A stretch of 40,189 bases of DNA from Baffinella frigidus (GCA_026770585.1 MU646322.1:501341-541529); one strand, 5' to 3'; positions 1-9,279 are shown, numbered from the stretch's first letter. The notes: generated by a model not told the origin, from the sequence alone. Numbers and translations are program-made.

Positions 1-656
1 GCGGCGCCCGATGGAGGCAAACAACACCAAGGGCAACGGAGGCAACTGACACCAGGGCTGACCAACGAGGCACGCTACCAGCGGGGGGCGGTCGACTTGC
101 GGGCCTGTGGGGGGGGGGGGGCTCAGCTCTGCCTGGGTAAAGCTGGGCTCGCCATAAAAGCATTTTAGTTGCCCGTTTGTACTGGAGTTTCTGCGCCAAG
201 GGTCTTTGATGGTCAGCCCAGTTGTATTGAGGCAGAGCTGCCACCCGCAACCCGTAGCAGTTTATAACCGGGTCGGGTACTGTAGTAACTTTCAGCCAAA
301 CCAAGGATGTCTTCTTGAATCTCTCCGTCAGCAATTCACGGGTCCCTAGCACGTCCTACCGTAGGGTCGTACGAAAAATCATCAAAAAAATCATTCCCGG
401 ATTCTTGCAAGGGTCCGGGAAAAGCTGCTACGGGTTGCTGGTAGTGGGAGGCGGCAGAGGGAGCTTGACGCAGGGGAGGCGACGCCCACTGCTCCAGGGG
501 TGACCAACCACACACCCAATCGACGAAGCAAGGAAGCAAGCAAGCACGGAGCGCCTCTGCATCGAATTGGTGGGGGGGGGTGACGCATAGGCACGCCACC
601 AACCATGCAAGCAGGGGGGGGGCTTGAGGCAGGGGAAGCGGCGCCGGCTGGACCCT
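1..656. other. No gene recognised
   Basis: I see no convincing exon here. It holds a poly-G run at 109-121 and further short G runs near 570 and 617. The short open frames have no domain, no splice-site support and overlap on both strands, so I treat them as chance. Confidence 0.5.
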
Positions 657-705
657 AGACCCGAAACCCGAAACCCGAAACCCGAAACCCTAAACCTTAA
701 ACCAA
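657..705. repeat. Telomere-like repeat, CCCGAAA/CCCTAAA
   Basis: Short run of CCCGAAA and CCCTAAA units, the complement of TTTCGGG/TTTAGGG. It is one of about 17 such interstitial arrays in the window. Confidence 0.85.
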
Positions 706-754
706 CACCGGGGATAACGGAGGCAACCACCACCGGGGACAACCAACCAAGCTA

Positions 755-916
755 ATAGGGTAACGGCCTGAAAATGGGGTAGTTAGGCCTACGGCATTGC
801 CTAGGACCTCCTACCGTAGGCCGATACTTTCTGGTCCTAGGATCCCTCGGCCTACGGTAGGAGGTCCTAGGCAATGCCGTATGCCTAACTACCCCATTTT
901 CAGGCCGTTAGCCTAT
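755..916. mobile_element. MITE family H, copy 1
   Basis: About 60 bp of the left end (ATAGGGTAACGGCCTGAAAA...) is repeated in inverted form on the right, ending CCTAT. The inner arm carries CCTACCGTAGG. No coding capacity. A second copy is at 35362-35530 and a half copy near 17142-17208. Confidence 0.85.
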
Positions 917-1034
917 GAAAGCACGCTACGAAGCAAGCGGGCACGGAGCGCCCCTGCTAGCGAGCGGGCCGCGCAGGGACGGAGCGCGGTCGTGTGGTAC
1001 CAGCACGTGTGTTGTGTCACACAAGTGTTTCTGT

Positions 1035-1247
1035 ATGGTAAAACTAGGGAACGACCGCTGGGACATAACAGCGGAAACGCTGCGGAACATAAGAGGTACC
1101 GAGGGTGGAGTAGAGGAGGGTGTCGAGGAGGTCGCGTCTTCCCCCCAGAGGAGACGCAAAGCTCGGTCCCGCGAAGCGCCCGAGGCATGCCGCCACCCCG
1201 CGTGGCACCCTGAATCCCATAGAGTTTTCACCATCGGTTGGGAGTGA
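1035..1247 (+). CDS. Possible small protein or exon, acidic with basic cluster
   Basis: ATG-initiated open frame of 70 codons. I do not recognise the protein. The middle is acidic (EGGVEEGVEEVA) and is followed by a basic cluster, PQRRRKARSREA, that resembles a nuclear localisation signal. This composition looks more like coding sequence than the other frames nearby. There is no clear acceptor or donor and no homologous copy in the window. It lies between a family H MITE and a TA/GA microsatellite, so it may equally be a chance frame or a fragment of a larger gene. Confidence 0.3.
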   Translation: MVKLGNDRWDITAETLRNIRGTEGGVEEGVEEVASSPQRRRKARSREAPEACRHPAWHPESHRVFTIGWE

Positions 1248-1337
1248 TTCTGCTCACTCGGGAGAGAGAAAAGTGGGTATTGGGATAGTGGGATCTTCCG
1301 ATTCCAACATCGGGACATAGCCGGGCTGTGTCGAGAG

Positions 1338-1404
<67 letters not shown>
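1338..1404. repeat. (TA)n(GA)n microsatellite
   Basis: About nine TA dinucleotides run straight into about 25 GA dinucleotides. Both strands are open through it by composition only. Confidence 0.97.
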
Positions 1405-1407
<3 letters not shown>

Positions 1408-1515
1408 GGGGGTGGACAGCACCGAGTGGGTTGCAAGGGGTACGCTGCATGCAAGGTCGAAAAGTTGAAACTCTCAGCGTTGCTCGCCCCGATGAAAGGA
1501 GCGCTGGGGAGACCT

Positions 1516-1655
1516 CTAGCTTTGCCTCATTCAGGTTGACTGTCAAGACTGTTCTCAAGTTGACATGCTGGGTGTGCGGTACAAATTCGTCAACGTTGGA
1601 GCGGGGAAGAGCCCGGGCTCACCAAACTGGCGGGCCTAAATAGACTGGGGGAGAA
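1516..1655. mobile_element. MITE family B copy
   Basis: Starts CTAGCTTTGCCTCA and contains the family core GTGCGGTACAAATTCGTCAA and the GGGCTCACCAAACTGG stretch. The right end (AGACTGGGGGAGAAGC) has decayed compared with the ACTGAGACAGAGCTAG end of other copies (5033, 10655, 30059). Confidence 0.75.
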
Positions 1656-1663
1656 GCACGGTC

Positions 1664-1817
1664 TTATCCGGGAACATGTTTAATTGAGAAGAAAATGGTC
1701 TATCGAACCGAGTTCTGGTCCTAATTAAATTTATTTGGGGCCCTAATTAACCTTCGCCCAACTCCTATAAACAAATAGGGATCCATTTTCTTTCAAATTA
1801 AACATGTCCCCGGATTA
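1664..1817. mobile_element. MITE family N, copy 1
   Basis: TIRs read TTATCCGGGAACATGTTTAA on the left and the inverse, ending CATGTCCCCGGATTA, on the right. AT-rich centre with CCTAATTAA motifs. A second, closely similar copy is at 21183-21336. Confidence 0.88.
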
Positions 1818-1900
1818 GGTCGCCATCCCCGCCCACGCTCAGCCTCTGCCCCTGTGCAGGATCGTATCGAAAATCTCCAGCTATCGTAAGGTATCGATAC

Positions 1901-2080
1901 CTGAACACTTCCGAAACCTCCTCCGCAGCTGAGGAGGGCAGCCGCGCCCGCATCCAGCTGCGGATCCGCGCCCCGCCCCCTGTCTCCGCCACGCCGAGCC
2001 GCTGCAGCGCCCGGCCCAGCACCGCCGCGTCCTCCGGCTGGATCCCCACGGCGTCCCCCCCTTGTTGCAATGCAGTGCCT
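1901..2080 (-). CDS. Exon of unrecognised gene (helical module, copy 2)
   Basis: On the minus strand an acceptor (TTGCCGCAG, boundary at 2081/2080) opens a frame that reads through to CAG|GTATCG at 1901. The product contains IQPEDAAVLGRALQRLG, then ARIRSWMRARLPSSAAEEV, and looks helical. A paralogous block lies 0.9 kb upstream in transcript direction (2880-3031): both share a P-x-D...AL-R-G pattern followed by RIRS and PSS. The 500-base telomere-like array at 2138-2637 sits between the two and would be intron. The frame also stays open past the donor to about 1818, so the 3' boundary is uncertain. I do not recognise the family. Confidence 0.45.
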
Positions 2081-2137
2081 CTGCGGCAACCAGGGTGGTG
2101 GAGGGCTATCAGGCCTGGGACGTCGCGAAGCGCTGGC

Positions 2138-2431
2138 AGCGCATGGGGTTGGGGTTTGGGGTTTAGGGTTTAGGGTTTAGGGTTTCGAGTTTAAGGTTTG
2201 GGGTTTAGGGTTTACGGTTTAGGGTTTAGGTTTTGGGGTTTAGGGTTTGGGGTTTAGGGGTTTAGGGTTTAGGGTTGAGGGGTTACGTCTTTGGGCTTAG
2301 GGCTTAGGGTTTGGGGTGTAGGGTTGAGGGTTGAGGGCTGAAGGTTGAAGGTTTAGGATTTAGGGTGTAGGGTGTGGGGTGTAGGGTGTAGGGTGTAGGG
2401 TGTAGGGTGTAGGGTTTAGGGTTTTTAAGGT

Positions 2432-2464
<33 letters not shown>

Positions 2465-2637
2465 ATTGAGGGTTGAGGGTTGAAGGTTGAGGGTTGATGG
2501 TTGAGGGTGTAGGGTGTAGGGTGTAGGGTGTGGGGTGTAGGGCTTAGGGCTGAGGGCTTAGGGTTTACCGTTTAGTGTTTAGGGTTTAGGGTTTAGGGTT
2601 TAGGGTTTAAGGTTTAGGATTTAGGGTTCAGGGTTTC
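2138..2637. repeat. Large degenerate telomere-like array
   Basis: About 500 bases of TTTAGGG-like units with blocks of TGTAGGG (around 2365-2415) and TTGAGGG (2430-2510). It separates the two related minus-strand exon blocks at 1901-2080 and 2880-3031, consistent with intron sequence. It is inside the window on both sides, so it is not a chromosome end. Confidence 0.95.
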
Positions 2638-2879
2638 CTGTTCGCGGCCGGTGGATGGGTAGCGGAGCCGGGTGTTCCCTGGGTATATGGTTGTCAAATC
2701 TCGGGAGGCGGGGGGGCGTAGTCGGACACTTCGACCGAATCCTAGAATGCCCGCCCCCAAGACTTTCTATCGCCGGAGCTGGGTGGTGTCTCGGGCCATG
2801 GCGTTCTGGGATTCGGTACCTCTGGAGGGATTTGGGGGGAGGCGACGAGGTATAGGAATTTGCTCCTGCTGAGGAGGAG

Positions 2880-3031
2880 GGGCGCCGCCATGGCGAGGAA
2901 GGGTCGCGGGACGAGACAACTGAGCGGATGCGATCCGCTGCAGGGGATGTGTGGAGCCCGACTCGCTTGAGGGCGCTCTCGACCCGCTCTGTATCGCCCG
3001 GAAGCAGCGGGGAAGACATGCTCGACAGCGC
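2880..3031 (-). CDS. Exon-like block, paralogous to the 1901-2080 exon (copy 1)
   Basis: A minus-strand acceptor (GAGGCCAG, boundary at 3032/3031) precedes a frame with PGDTERVESALKRVGLHTS, then ADRIRSVVSSRDPSSPW. It aligns by eye with the exon at 1901-2080: a P-D pair, AL-x-R-x-G, RIRS and PSS at comparable spacing. After PSS the two copies match at nucleotide level only with a small insertion, so this copy may be frameshifted or may end at an unmarked donor. It could be a duplicated exon of one gene or a decayed copy. No function is assigned. Confidence 0.35.
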
Positions 3032-3737
3032 CTGGCCTCGCACAGTCCCCCCCGTGCCGATTCCGTGCAGATCCTTGCTCTGAACGGTCGCCGGCGAGGA
3101 TAGCTATCTCCTTCCCAAGCAGAACCTGAGACGCGATGTGAGATGCAACTCGGATTCTGAAAACCTCCGCAGTCCTTGAGGAGGGGAGGAGCGTAACACG
3201 CTCACGTGACGCGAAGACGAGAGAGGAGTCTCAAGTGATCGTCTCCCTCAAAAGAGTGCTGCGGGATCTACAGCGACCGAGCGGCGGTGGTAGTTCGGGG
3301 ACCGCCTTTCCCTTCCCAAAACGACCGAGGATTTTCGGGGAACTCCGGGGATTTAGAACATTTCAACCGAAGTCATCACCTGCCCTCAAATTTAGAATCT
3401 TAAGTCAAATATCCGGTAACTTTGCCATAAGTCGACTTATGGTGAAATGTCCTGGCATAAGTATTTTGCGCCGCCCACCTTGGGATCGAGAAGAGATGGC
3501 GAAGGAGGTGAGGAGCGCTGTGGCTGTCCGCACTGTTGATTGGATGTGACGTCTCGCGCAACTGCCGTTTGGTTGCCCGAACAGCGACTTTCTCATCACC
3601 GTTCGTCTAGGTTTCGGATGATCCCCAGTCTAGGTTTCGGATGATGATCGCGAATGCATGACCCGCGTAGGTTCCATGGTGAAACGATAGGACCGCCCCT
3701 ACCCGCGGACCACGCCTGGGGCAAACGTGCAAGCTCA
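3032..3737. other. No gene recognised; short palindrome
   Basis: I see no supported exon. The perfect palindrome CCATAAGTCGACTTATGG lies around 3425-3442. Open frames at 3235-3549 lack an ATG start and any domain. Confidence 0.4.
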
Positions 3738-3793
3738 GAACGCAGGTGCTGAGTTCCCACGCCTCGCTGGAGGGCGGCGGGATCCTGTGGACT
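3738..3793 (+). pseudogene. Truncated duplicate of methyltransferase exon 1
   Basis: An acceptor-like CAGAACGCAG is followed by a frame reading VLSSHASLEGGGILW, which parallels VYTTLEGGGILWN of the intact exon at 3922-4032, about 180 bases downstream. The similarity stops after the TGG codon, where repeat sequence related to the 5140-5210 region begins. It is an extra, broken copy of the exon start. Confidence 0.65.
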
Positions 3794-3921
3794 GTCAAAT
3801 GTCAAGTCAGTCAACCCGAGTGAGGCCGAGCTAGGATCTCGCCCGCTGCGTGTGGTCTTTTGTAGTCCCCGTGCATCAACCCCTGTGTTTAGGTTCTGGT
3901 CAAACACACGGCCGCCTCCAG

Positions 3922-6007
3922 GTGTACACGACACTCGAGGGCGGTGGGATCCTGTGGAACGCGAGCGGGGTGCTGGGGGAGTACCTGGCAGCGAAGCGGA
4001 AGGAGGACATTGCGGGCAAGCACGTCCTGGAGGTATTACTGCAACTTCTTGGGAATCACTAGGCATGGTGACGACGAGTAGACCAGTCTGGGTGGTCAAG
4101 GACGCCACATCGCGAACCAGCCACAGCCACCACACTAGAACATCGGCCCGCCATGGCTAATGTCATGCGGAGCGTTGTTCCACGCCCCGACGCCCGCTCT
4201 TCCACGACCCGACGCCCGCTCTTGAACGCAGAGCATATCCGCGTGCTCGTGACCTCTTTTTCGTCTCTATGACGGTGGGTTCGTCTCCCTCGTCTCCTAC
4301 CATTATACTCTTAGGTCAACTAAGAGAGGCGCGTGCCCTCCATGGCGATCTTGATCACCTAGCTCTGCCTCCCACCAACCCTCACGGGCGGACCAAGTCG
4401 ACGATTTTCGACCTTTTGTGCAAAGCACTTTTAAAACTCTCAAAACCTACCCTATTTGTGGGTCCATGGGACTTTTGACCTTACATTGTTTTTGTAAGCC
4501 CTTCGATTTCGGGGGGTCTTCAAGGAAGAAATGACTCCAAGAATTCGATGAACTGTTTTTTTCGTGAGGGCTGGTGATCACTCGCGCTGAGGAAACTCCT
4601 GGCGGCTGACATTAGTCATTAGTCATTAGTCAGGGGCCTAAACCACGAACCCAAAACCCCAAACCCTAAACCAGCTCGGCGCCGGCCTGGGGCATCTCTC
4701 TCTGGCGCTCGCGCGGATGGGCGCGCACGTCACCACCACAGAGAGCGCGTGCGAGAAGGGGGGCGGGGACGCGTGCGCGTGCTGGGGCTGCCTCGAGCAG
4801 CTGCGGCGCTCGCTTGTTTCGCAGCTGGGGGAGGGCCATGGTCGCCATTCCCGCCCGCGCTCAGCGTCTAGCTCTGCCTCAGTTAATATGGGCGCCTCCT
4901 CGCATACCTTTAGATGCTCTTTCTACTGGTCTGTGTGAACGGAGTCCGATCTAAATGTATTTAATGAGGAGCACAGATTAAGTGAGGCAGAGCTAGAGCA
5001 TCTCCCCGTGTGCAAGATCGTGACGAGGATCTCTAGCTCTGTCTCACAGTCTGATTCAAGCTCACCAATTTGGTGCGCCTGGGCTCTTTTCCACTCCAGA
5101 GTTGTCAGATTTGTACCGCAAATCCAGCATATCAACTTGAGAATGGTCCGCTAACCCGAGTGAGACTGAGCTAGATCCTCACCCGCTGCCCGTTCGCTGT
5201 CTGCTCTAGTCCCCTTGAATCTCCGCAAAAGTATTAATCAATTGCTGGTGGGCAACGAAATTTACTACACGATTGGGCCATACAACTAATAGTAAAGCAT
5301 TTGTTTAGTAAATTTCTTTGCGCCAAAAGCAATTCATTAACACTTTTGCGGAGATGACCTTGGTGCATCGACCCCGCTCTGCATGATGGCCCTAGTCAAC
5401 CCATCTGTGCGCTGAGGTCCTCGTCAAACGCGGCCTCCTCACGAGAGTAAAAAATATGGCCACGCTGGCTATGATCCTAACACACCCGCGTGTTTCTCTA
5501 TCTCTGCCCAGACGCAGCATCGGTGGGATGGGCAAACACGGCGGCCGTGTTGATAGTAACACAGGTCTTTCTTCCTAGTCAAACACGGCCTCCTTAGGAG
5601 GGTAAACATGGTGGCTATGCCGATTGTGGTCCTAACACAACCGAGTCCCCCTAGGTGCATCAACCCCTCTCTCCTTTCAAGTCGTGTTCCCACCAAACCT
5701 ACTTCTCACAACAATGGGTTTTACCTTTGTAGACGGCCTCCGGAGAGTACACATGGTGGCCATCTTGGTCGTGGTCCCACGTGGATATAACCGGGTGTTT
5801 CTCTCTCCACAGATGCACTGGATGCAGGGAAACGCGTCAAGGTGGCGCGCGGGGAGGGGAGCAGCGGAGCAGAGGGGTCGGTGCGCGTGGTTGAGCTGGC
5901 GTGGGGGCCGGAGGCGTACCAGCGCCCAGGCACGTCCCCTTGCATGTCCCTTGTCACGTCCCTTGGTCACGTCCCTGTGCATGTCTCTTGGCACGTCCCT
6001 TGCTGGC

Positions 6008-6046
<39 letters not shown>

Positions 6047-6575
6047 TGATTTGGCGGGTGGCGGCGGAAGAAGCCCAAGGCACGCGAAACTCACGAAGCG
6101 TACTCCCAGGGCTCTGACGGCCCCTGCAGGCTCCCTCCATCGTGCCACCCACTCGCCCTTGGAGGTGGCTCAAACAGTGCCCTGGGAAATTTTTGATTTA
6201 CCTTGACATCGGGGTCGGATCCGACCCCGATGCAAGGTAAAATCCAAGACCTTCCAGGGCACTATTTGAGCCACTTGGGATGGCTAGTGGACTGCCAGTG
6301 GCTTGAGCCTGAATCGCTGCCAAGCTCCCTCCCGACATGCAACTTTTAGCGTCGGGCTGTGCCCTGTCGCCTTCAGGGGAGGGAACACATGTGGGGCGTG
6401 TTGGTTTCGATCCGTAATAAACGCACTTTCCCCTCTTGCCAGGGGCGCTCAAGGCGGAGGCGGACGGGGGGGAGAAGGTGGAGGGGCTGGTGATGTCCGA
6501 GGTGGTGTACAACCAGGCGGAAGAGTCGCTTTACGATGATGAGTTCCACGACAACCTGGTCCGCCCTCCGACCGA
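3922..6575 (+). CDS. METTL21-like protein methyltransferase (Methyltransf_16), four exons, partial
   Basis: Exons: 3922-4032 (37 codons, phase 0), 4675-4840, 5813-about 5925, and 6443-about 6575. Exon 1 holds GGGILWNASGVLGEYL, matching the family's W...LA-YL segment, and ends GKHVLE|GTATTA. Exon 2 continues with LGAGLGHLSLALARMGAHVT, the S-adenosylmethionine-binding glycine motif (ELGAG-x-G). Exon 3 has VRVVELAWGPEAY, like the family's V-LxWG strand. Exon 4 has GLVMSEVVYN, the counterpart of the SDVVY motif (here SEVVY). Phases of exons 1-2 and 2-3 join correctly; I could not resolve the donors of exons 3 and 4. The N-terminus and C-terminus are missing. Family members methylate lysine or similar residues on chaperones and translation factors; the substrate here is unknown. 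Introns contain MITEs and telomere-like repeats. Confidence 0.8.
4614..4674. repeat. TCATTAG triplet and telomere-like acceptor of methyltransferase intron 1
   Basis: Three CATTAGT units are followed by a short CCCTAAA-like run. The run ends AAACCCTAAACCAG, whose final AG is the acceptor of exon 2 (4675). The telomere-like sequence therefore supplies the splice acceptor. Confidence 0.7.
4868..4996. mobile_element. MITE with family B termini
   Basis: TIRs CTAGCTCTGCCTCAGTTAAT and its inverse ending GAGGCAGAGCTAG. The interior differs from family B proper. Flanking sequence (GGTCGCCATTCCCGCCC... and ...GTGTGCAAGATCGTGACG) resembles the unoccupied stretch at about 1819-1880, which acts as an apparent empty site. 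Confidence 0.8.
5033..5174. mobile_element. MITE family B, reverse-oriented full copy
   Basis: CTAGCTCTGTCTCACAG left end and GTGAGACTGAGCTAG right end, with the family core TTTGTACCGCAAATCCAGCA in reverse orientation compared with the copy at 1516. Confidence 0.85.
5219..5355. mobile_element. MITE with ATCTCCGCAAAAGT TIRs
   Basis: Terminal repeats of about 28 bases (ATCTCCGCAAAAGTRTTAAT...) in inverted orientation. The inside holds a second inverted pair, AAATTTACTACAC / GTTTAGTAAATTT, a motif shared with elements at 12592, 18383 and 39289. Confidence 0.85.
5370..5800 (+). repeat. Diverged tandem repeats in methyltransferase intron 2
   Basis: Units carrying GTCAAACRCGGCCTCCT, then GGGTAAAMATGGTGGC and GTGCATCAACCCCTCT, recur at about 5370-5480, 5565-5670 and, more diverged, 5715-5780. 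A related piece lies at 3866-3920, just before exon 1. Confidence 0.6.
5931..6041. repeat. CACGTCCCTTG minirepeats and (AG)n microsatellite
   Basis: Five or six diverged copies of CACGTCCCTTG at 5931-6003 are followed by about 16 AG dinucleotides at 6010-6041. This follows exon 3 of the methyltransferase and blurs where that exon ends. Confidence 0.85.
6165..6274. mobile_element. MITE family P, copy 1
   Basis: GTGGCTCAAACAGTGCCCTGG and the inverse CCAGGGCACTATTTGAGCCAC form the ends. The centre is the palindrome TCGGGGTCGGATCCGACCCCGA flanked by a TTTACCTTG / AAGGTAAA pair. A related element is at 34978-35151. Confidence 0.88.
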
Positions 6576-6765
6576 GTTTAGAGTTCTGGGTTTAGGAGTT
6601 TGTAGGGTTCAGGGTTTAGGAGTTTGTAGGGTTCAGGGTTTAGGAGTTTACAGGGTTCAGGGTTGGGAGTTTGGGAGTTTGGGAGTTTAGGGTTCAGGGT
6701 TCAGGGGGTAGGGGGTAGGGTGTACTGTTTACTGTTTACGGTTCAGGGGTTGGGGGTTAGGGGGG
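6576..6765. repeat. Telomere-like array following methyltransferase exon 4
   Basis: GGGTTTAGGAGTTTGTAGGGTTCAG-type units, three copies of about 28 bases, then TTTGGGAG and TTCAGGG units. The array starts within a few bases of the end of exon-4 coding similarity, consistent with an intron that opens in telomere-like sequence. Confidence 0.9.
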
Positions 6766-7026
6766 AGGCGGCCAGACCCACCAGGCACCACCTCCTGGCG
6801 CGCCTAGTGCTCTGCCAGGGCGGAGTTTTTGTATCGGGCAACTCAAGGCGAAATCGATTTTCGAAGTACCCATTACCTCGTTTCTAAGTTGACAGATTTT
6901 GTGGGCGAATGGACTTTTACAAAATCTCTGGATTTGCAGTGTAGTGAGCGATGCCTCCGAAGAGTACACGTTTTGGGACGTGCCCTGCGGATCAGTTGGG
7001 ATGTATCGAAGCAGTGCCCTGGATTG

Positions 7027-7196
7027 CCACACGAGGCTACCCAGGCGAACAGAATAAAAGGGACTTTTAAAGTTTTGTAGGGAAATGATCACGTTACCGA
7101 CCGATCAGCGGTCGGTCGGTTATAACTCACTTATGGATAGGCCCTACTTGTACAGCCACCGGGTTTTATTCTGTTCGCCTGGTTAGCCTCGTGTGG
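7027..7196. mobile_element. MITE related to family E
   Basis: CCACACGAGGCTACCCAGGCGAACAG left and its inverse ending CTCGTGTGG right. The interior has its own palindrome around GACCGACCGATCAGCGGTCGGTCGG. Ends match family E, the centre does not. Confidence 0.85.
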
Positions 7197-7269
7197 TGGG
7201 GCGTGTGATCTGAGCGTTTGCTTCTGTGATCGCGGACCAATCCTTATCACACACATCCTTTTGAGGGTA

Positions 7270-7380
7270 CAGGGGTTTCTCGCGAATAAGGACACGTACC
7301 GTCCCTATCCTATGCGCCTAGGCATAGTCACACCGTAGGACCCTGGGGCTGTGGGTGTCCGTATTCGCACGTAACCCCTG
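7270..7380. mobile_element. TA-flanked MITE resembling family A ends
   Basis: CAGGGGTTTCTCGCGAATAAGGACAC left and GTGTCCGTATTCGCACGTAACCCCTG right, flanked by TA on both sides. Same CAGGGG...CCCCTG tips and TA target as family A but a different body. The inner GGACACGTACC resembles 10793-10886. Confidence 0.8.
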
Positions 7381-7630
7381 TAGTGATCTCTCCGGTCAAG
7401 GAGGCCTTCTCGGGTGGGAAAAGCGGTCACCATCCAAGATCCTTCGGGGAGGTATTTCGTGTCTGAAATTGGAGCCGTTGTCTGAATTTGGAGCCATTTT
7501 CAGACAAAAATGACTTTTGAAATATTTTCTCAACAAAATTGACTTTTGAAATACCCTACCCAGCAATCCTGGGTGGATCTTGCACGTGATGCGGTGATAC
7601 GCGCGTTTTTTGTCTAGCTGAAGCGTGCTT

Positions 7631-7811
7631 CCACACGAGGCTATCCATGCGAACAGATTCATAAGTTAATTATTGGATTATTGCCCAGGAAACACGCCAA
7701 AAGTCAGTATTTGATCACGTTTCTGTACGGACATCCGTACGGAAACGTGATCATTTCCCCACAAATTTTAAAACGTTCTTTTATTCTGTTCGCATGGATA
7801 GCCTCGTGTGG
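7631..7811. mobile_element. MITE family E, copy 1
   Basis: CCACACGAGGCTATCCATGCGAACAG and its inverse at the ends. The perfect central palindrome is TGATCACGTTTC-N-CCGTACGG-N-GAAACGTGATCA. Near-identical copy at 18853-19033, diverged copy at 12777-12956. Confidence 0.92.
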
Positions 7812-7959
7812 TTGGGCCATGTACACCCCCGCCACACAGTGGTCTTCCAATTCGAATTCGACTGGAACTTCCACACGAGAACGCTGGAGGGGCCTATCTG
7901 GAGGGGCCTATTTTTTTGGGTCGGAACACGTGGTGGCCATGGTAGACATGATGCGTTGA

Positions 7960-8080
7960 CCACTTAAGAAATGTTAACTTAAGTCGGGAGGCTTATACAG
8001 CCACTTAAGAGATCGGCCACTTAAGAAATGTTAACGTACCTAAGAATTGTTAACTTAAGGTCGGTAGGCTTATACGCCCT
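7960..8080. repeat. Inverted/direct repeat cluster with CCACTTAAG
   Basis: CCACTTAAGAAATGTTAAC occurs twice (about 7960 and 8018), each followed by TTAACTTAAG and GGCTTATAC motifs. It is probably a rearranged MITE related to family G (the GGCKTATACGCCCT motif at 13285). Confidence 0.55.
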
Positions 8081-8131
8081 CAACAAATACATCATATGGT
8101 CTGTCTGGTTGAAGCGGGCTATGCGTCGCAG

Positions 8132-8165
8132 GCCTGGACTGTGGAGAAGTTTTTGTCGCGGCCAG
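8132..8165 (+). CDS. Small exon candidate before a telomere-like intron
   Basis: CGTCGCAG acceptor, a frame reading AWTVEKFLSRP, then donor CCAG|GTCGCC and within ten bases a CCCTAAA array. The context repeats the exon/telomere-like-intron pattern seen elsewhere. The frame may also start further upstream. Product not recognised. Confidence 0.3.
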
Positions 8166-8175
8166 GTCGCCCTGC

Positions 8176-8413
8176 ACCCTAAAACCTAAAGCCTTAACCC
8201 TAAACCCTAAACCCTAAGTCCTAAACCCTAAACCCTGAACCCTAAACCCTAAACCCTAAACCCTAAACCCTAAACCCTAAACCCTAAACCCTGAACCCAA
8301 AACCAAAAAAATAAAAATAAAAACCCTAAACCCTAAACCTTAAACCCTAAACCCTAAACCATAAACCCTAAACCCTAAACCCTAAACCCTAAACCCAAAA
8401 CCCCAAACCCAAA
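8176..8413. repeat. CCCTAAA telomere-like array
   Basis: About 30 units of CCCTAAA with a short A-rich interruption near 8300. One of the most regular arrays in the window. It ends shortly before the family J MITE. Confidence 0.95.
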
Positions 8414-8446
8414 ACGGACCTCCTCTCGCCCCAGTGAGCTCCTCTA

Positions 8447-8655
8447 CCACTCGAGGCTGGAAGAGGGAGTATTTTAAATGCGACGTTGTTAAATTTATCA
8501 CCAGTCACGGGCAGGCTTGGTCACGTACCTGACAGATTTCTGTCAGATACGTGACTAAACGCCCCTATTTGTGTGAAAATTACTACACACCTCTTTTTTT
8601 GTCACTCGTAACAGAATCCCTGTTTTAAAATAGTCACATTTCTAGCATCGAGTGG
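8447..8655. mobile_element. MITE family J, copy 1
   Basis: CCACTCGAGGCTGGAAG left end, GCATCGAGTGG right end. The interior includes CTGACAGATTTCTGTCAG and AAAATTACTACACA. Second copy 37977-38187 and a solo right end near 17270-17333. Confidence 0.9.
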
Positions 8656-9179
8656 TATAGCGAACTTCTCTCAAGTGAACTCAAGATAAGTCAACGTCTG
8701 TTCAGTAAACTCCTCTCCACTGGACTCCTTCGCCGTATGATTGGAACCTAGTCTTCGTGGGAGGCTAGGTTCCAAAGTCAATTGCCCAAGGGACAGTTGA
8801 CTTAAGATAAAACATCCCTGTTTTCCCGTGTTTGGTGGCCGTTTCGGCATCAACAACCCCCTTCACGAATTCGCGTGGCAGGTTGGGGTGCATACAACAC
8901 TCGAGAATGCTCGAGGATGCTTTTTACATGTAGGGTTCTAAACGTTTGTACCAGGATAGGGCATTCCAACCTCACGCCTGGTATAATTTTTAGTTTTGTG
9001 ACCAATTTTTCATGAAAGTTCCTACACAAGTACTTACGTGTAGAGCATCTCACGTTTAAACAGGCCCCTCTAGCATTTTCGTGTGGCATGTTGGTAGTAA
9101 TGCAGGTCTCTCGCGTGGCAGGCGCGTCGGGGATATATTGCGGGCATGTTGGAAGTAACACAGTTCTCTCTCGCGGCAG
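8656..9179. other. No gene recognised; palindromes and a GTGGCAGG repeat
   Basis: Palindrome GGAACCTAG...CTAGGTTCC around 8739-8774. GCGTGGCAGG and YATGTTGGWAGTAAYRCAG motifs recur at about 8873, 9080 and 9145, the last giving the acceptor of the next exon candidate. Confidence 0.4.
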
Positions 9180-9258
9180 GCGCGGTGGGATACAACGTGT
9201 TCGTGGACAGGCCCTTCTCCTTCATGTTTTTCGCCAAGCTTCAAGAACTCCCCGGACG
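9180..9258 (+). CDS. Exon candidate, VGYNVFVDRPFSF
   Basis: Pyrimidine-rich CAGTTCTCTCTCGCGGCAG acceptor, then a frame with VGYNVFVDRPFSFMFFAKLQ, ending near GGACG|GTCCGT. The NVFVDRPFSFMFF stretch is faintly like the C-terminal strand of serpins (DRPF-F-F), but this alone is not enough for assignment. The acceptor sequence is itself repeated upstream twice without the coding part. Confidence 0.35.
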
Positions 9259-9279
9259 GTCCGTCTGGACGGACTTTAG

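Noticed and set aside
2138-2637. Chromosome end (true telomere)
   Set aside because: Arrays are degenerate, occur in both orientations at many places and are flanked by unique sequence on both sides.
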